A stretch of DNA of 12,033 nucleotides, taken from assembly GCA_020634895.1 (NCBI GenBank), contig JACKAV010000022.1:1-12033 (forward strand). Reading direction: 5' to 3'. Shown here one piece after another: positions 12,028 to 12,033 of this stretch. The notes below the pieces were generated by a model. That model was not told the DNA's origin. It did no database searches and was given only the letters and a program-made list of their open reading frames with translations. How positions within the stretch are numbered: position 1 is the stretch's first letter; each line of letters starts with the position of its first letter. The stretch is from Anaerolineales bacterium (GTDB taxonomy: Bacteria > Chloroflexota > Anaerolineae > Anaerolineales > Villigracilaceae). The position numbers were made by a program, and so were the translations under genes.

Positions 12028-12033
12028 CCCTCG
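12024..12033 (+). CDS. Possible start of a following gene (partial)
   Basis: ATGA at 12024-12027 overlaps the GT39-like stop codon by 4 nt, a common arrangement for co-translated genes. Only the codons ATG ACC CTC are visible before the window ends, so this is a possibility, not a call. Confidence 0.25.

Overview
The window looks like a chromosomal segment of an uncultured Chloroflexota bacterium, most likely of the Anaerolineae. I infer this from protein style (Thr/Pro/Glu-rich lipoprotein linkers, PD40 propellers, a long GT39-type membrane protein), from start sites without Shine-Dalgarno sequences that sit 7 nt behind a TANAAT box, and from intergenic DNA full of short palindromic and heptad repeats. 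No 16S, tRNA or marker gene is present, so the taxonomy is tentative.

Layout. Positions 1-8049 are all on the minus strand. At the left edge is the N-terminal part of a lipoprotein with a peptidase-M1-like N-domain (1-746), then an SRPBCC/polyketide-cyclase-like protein (855-1295) with its own promoter and terminator. Next comes a metal-uptake operon reading leftward: a Fur-family repressor, probably Zur (4603-5019), a substrate-binding lipoprotein (3605-4522), an ATPase (2761-3534), a four-helix-bundle 'IVP/S23' protein (2287-2670) and an ABC-3 permease (1466-2281). It starts from a consensus TTGACA/TATAAT promoter whose -10 box abuts a 23-bp perfect palindrome of Fur/Zur 7-1-7 type, and ends at a strong hairpin terminator. 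Upstream lies an 856-residue protein (5479-8049) joining a signal peptide, an EF-hand loop, a NicO/RcnA-type Ni/Co transporter domain and a C-terminal PD40 propeller. Positions 5087-5478 are non-coding and packed with inverted repeats.

The strand switches at about 8.1 kb. Positions 8175-9995 are an AT-rich block of small plus-strand genes: an orphan antitoxin-like protein, an unknown protein, an HNH endonuclease and an unknown partner 3 nt behind it. The block is bracketed by two arrays of 7-bp repeats (8085-8133 and 10143-10198) that are inverted copies of each other with matching outer ends. After it comes a GT39-like multi-pass membrane protein (10255-12027), possibly overlapping a following gene by ATGA.

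The main unexplained signal is that two unrelated cargoes, the four-helix-bundle gene inside the zinc operon and the HNH block, are each enclosed by inverted heptad-repeat arrays of different sequence but the same 7-bp period. In the zinc operon the arrays reach into the C-terminus of the four-helix gene and abut the start codons of the permease and ATPase. A second signal is a paired-palindrome REP-like element inserted in frame in the NicO gene.
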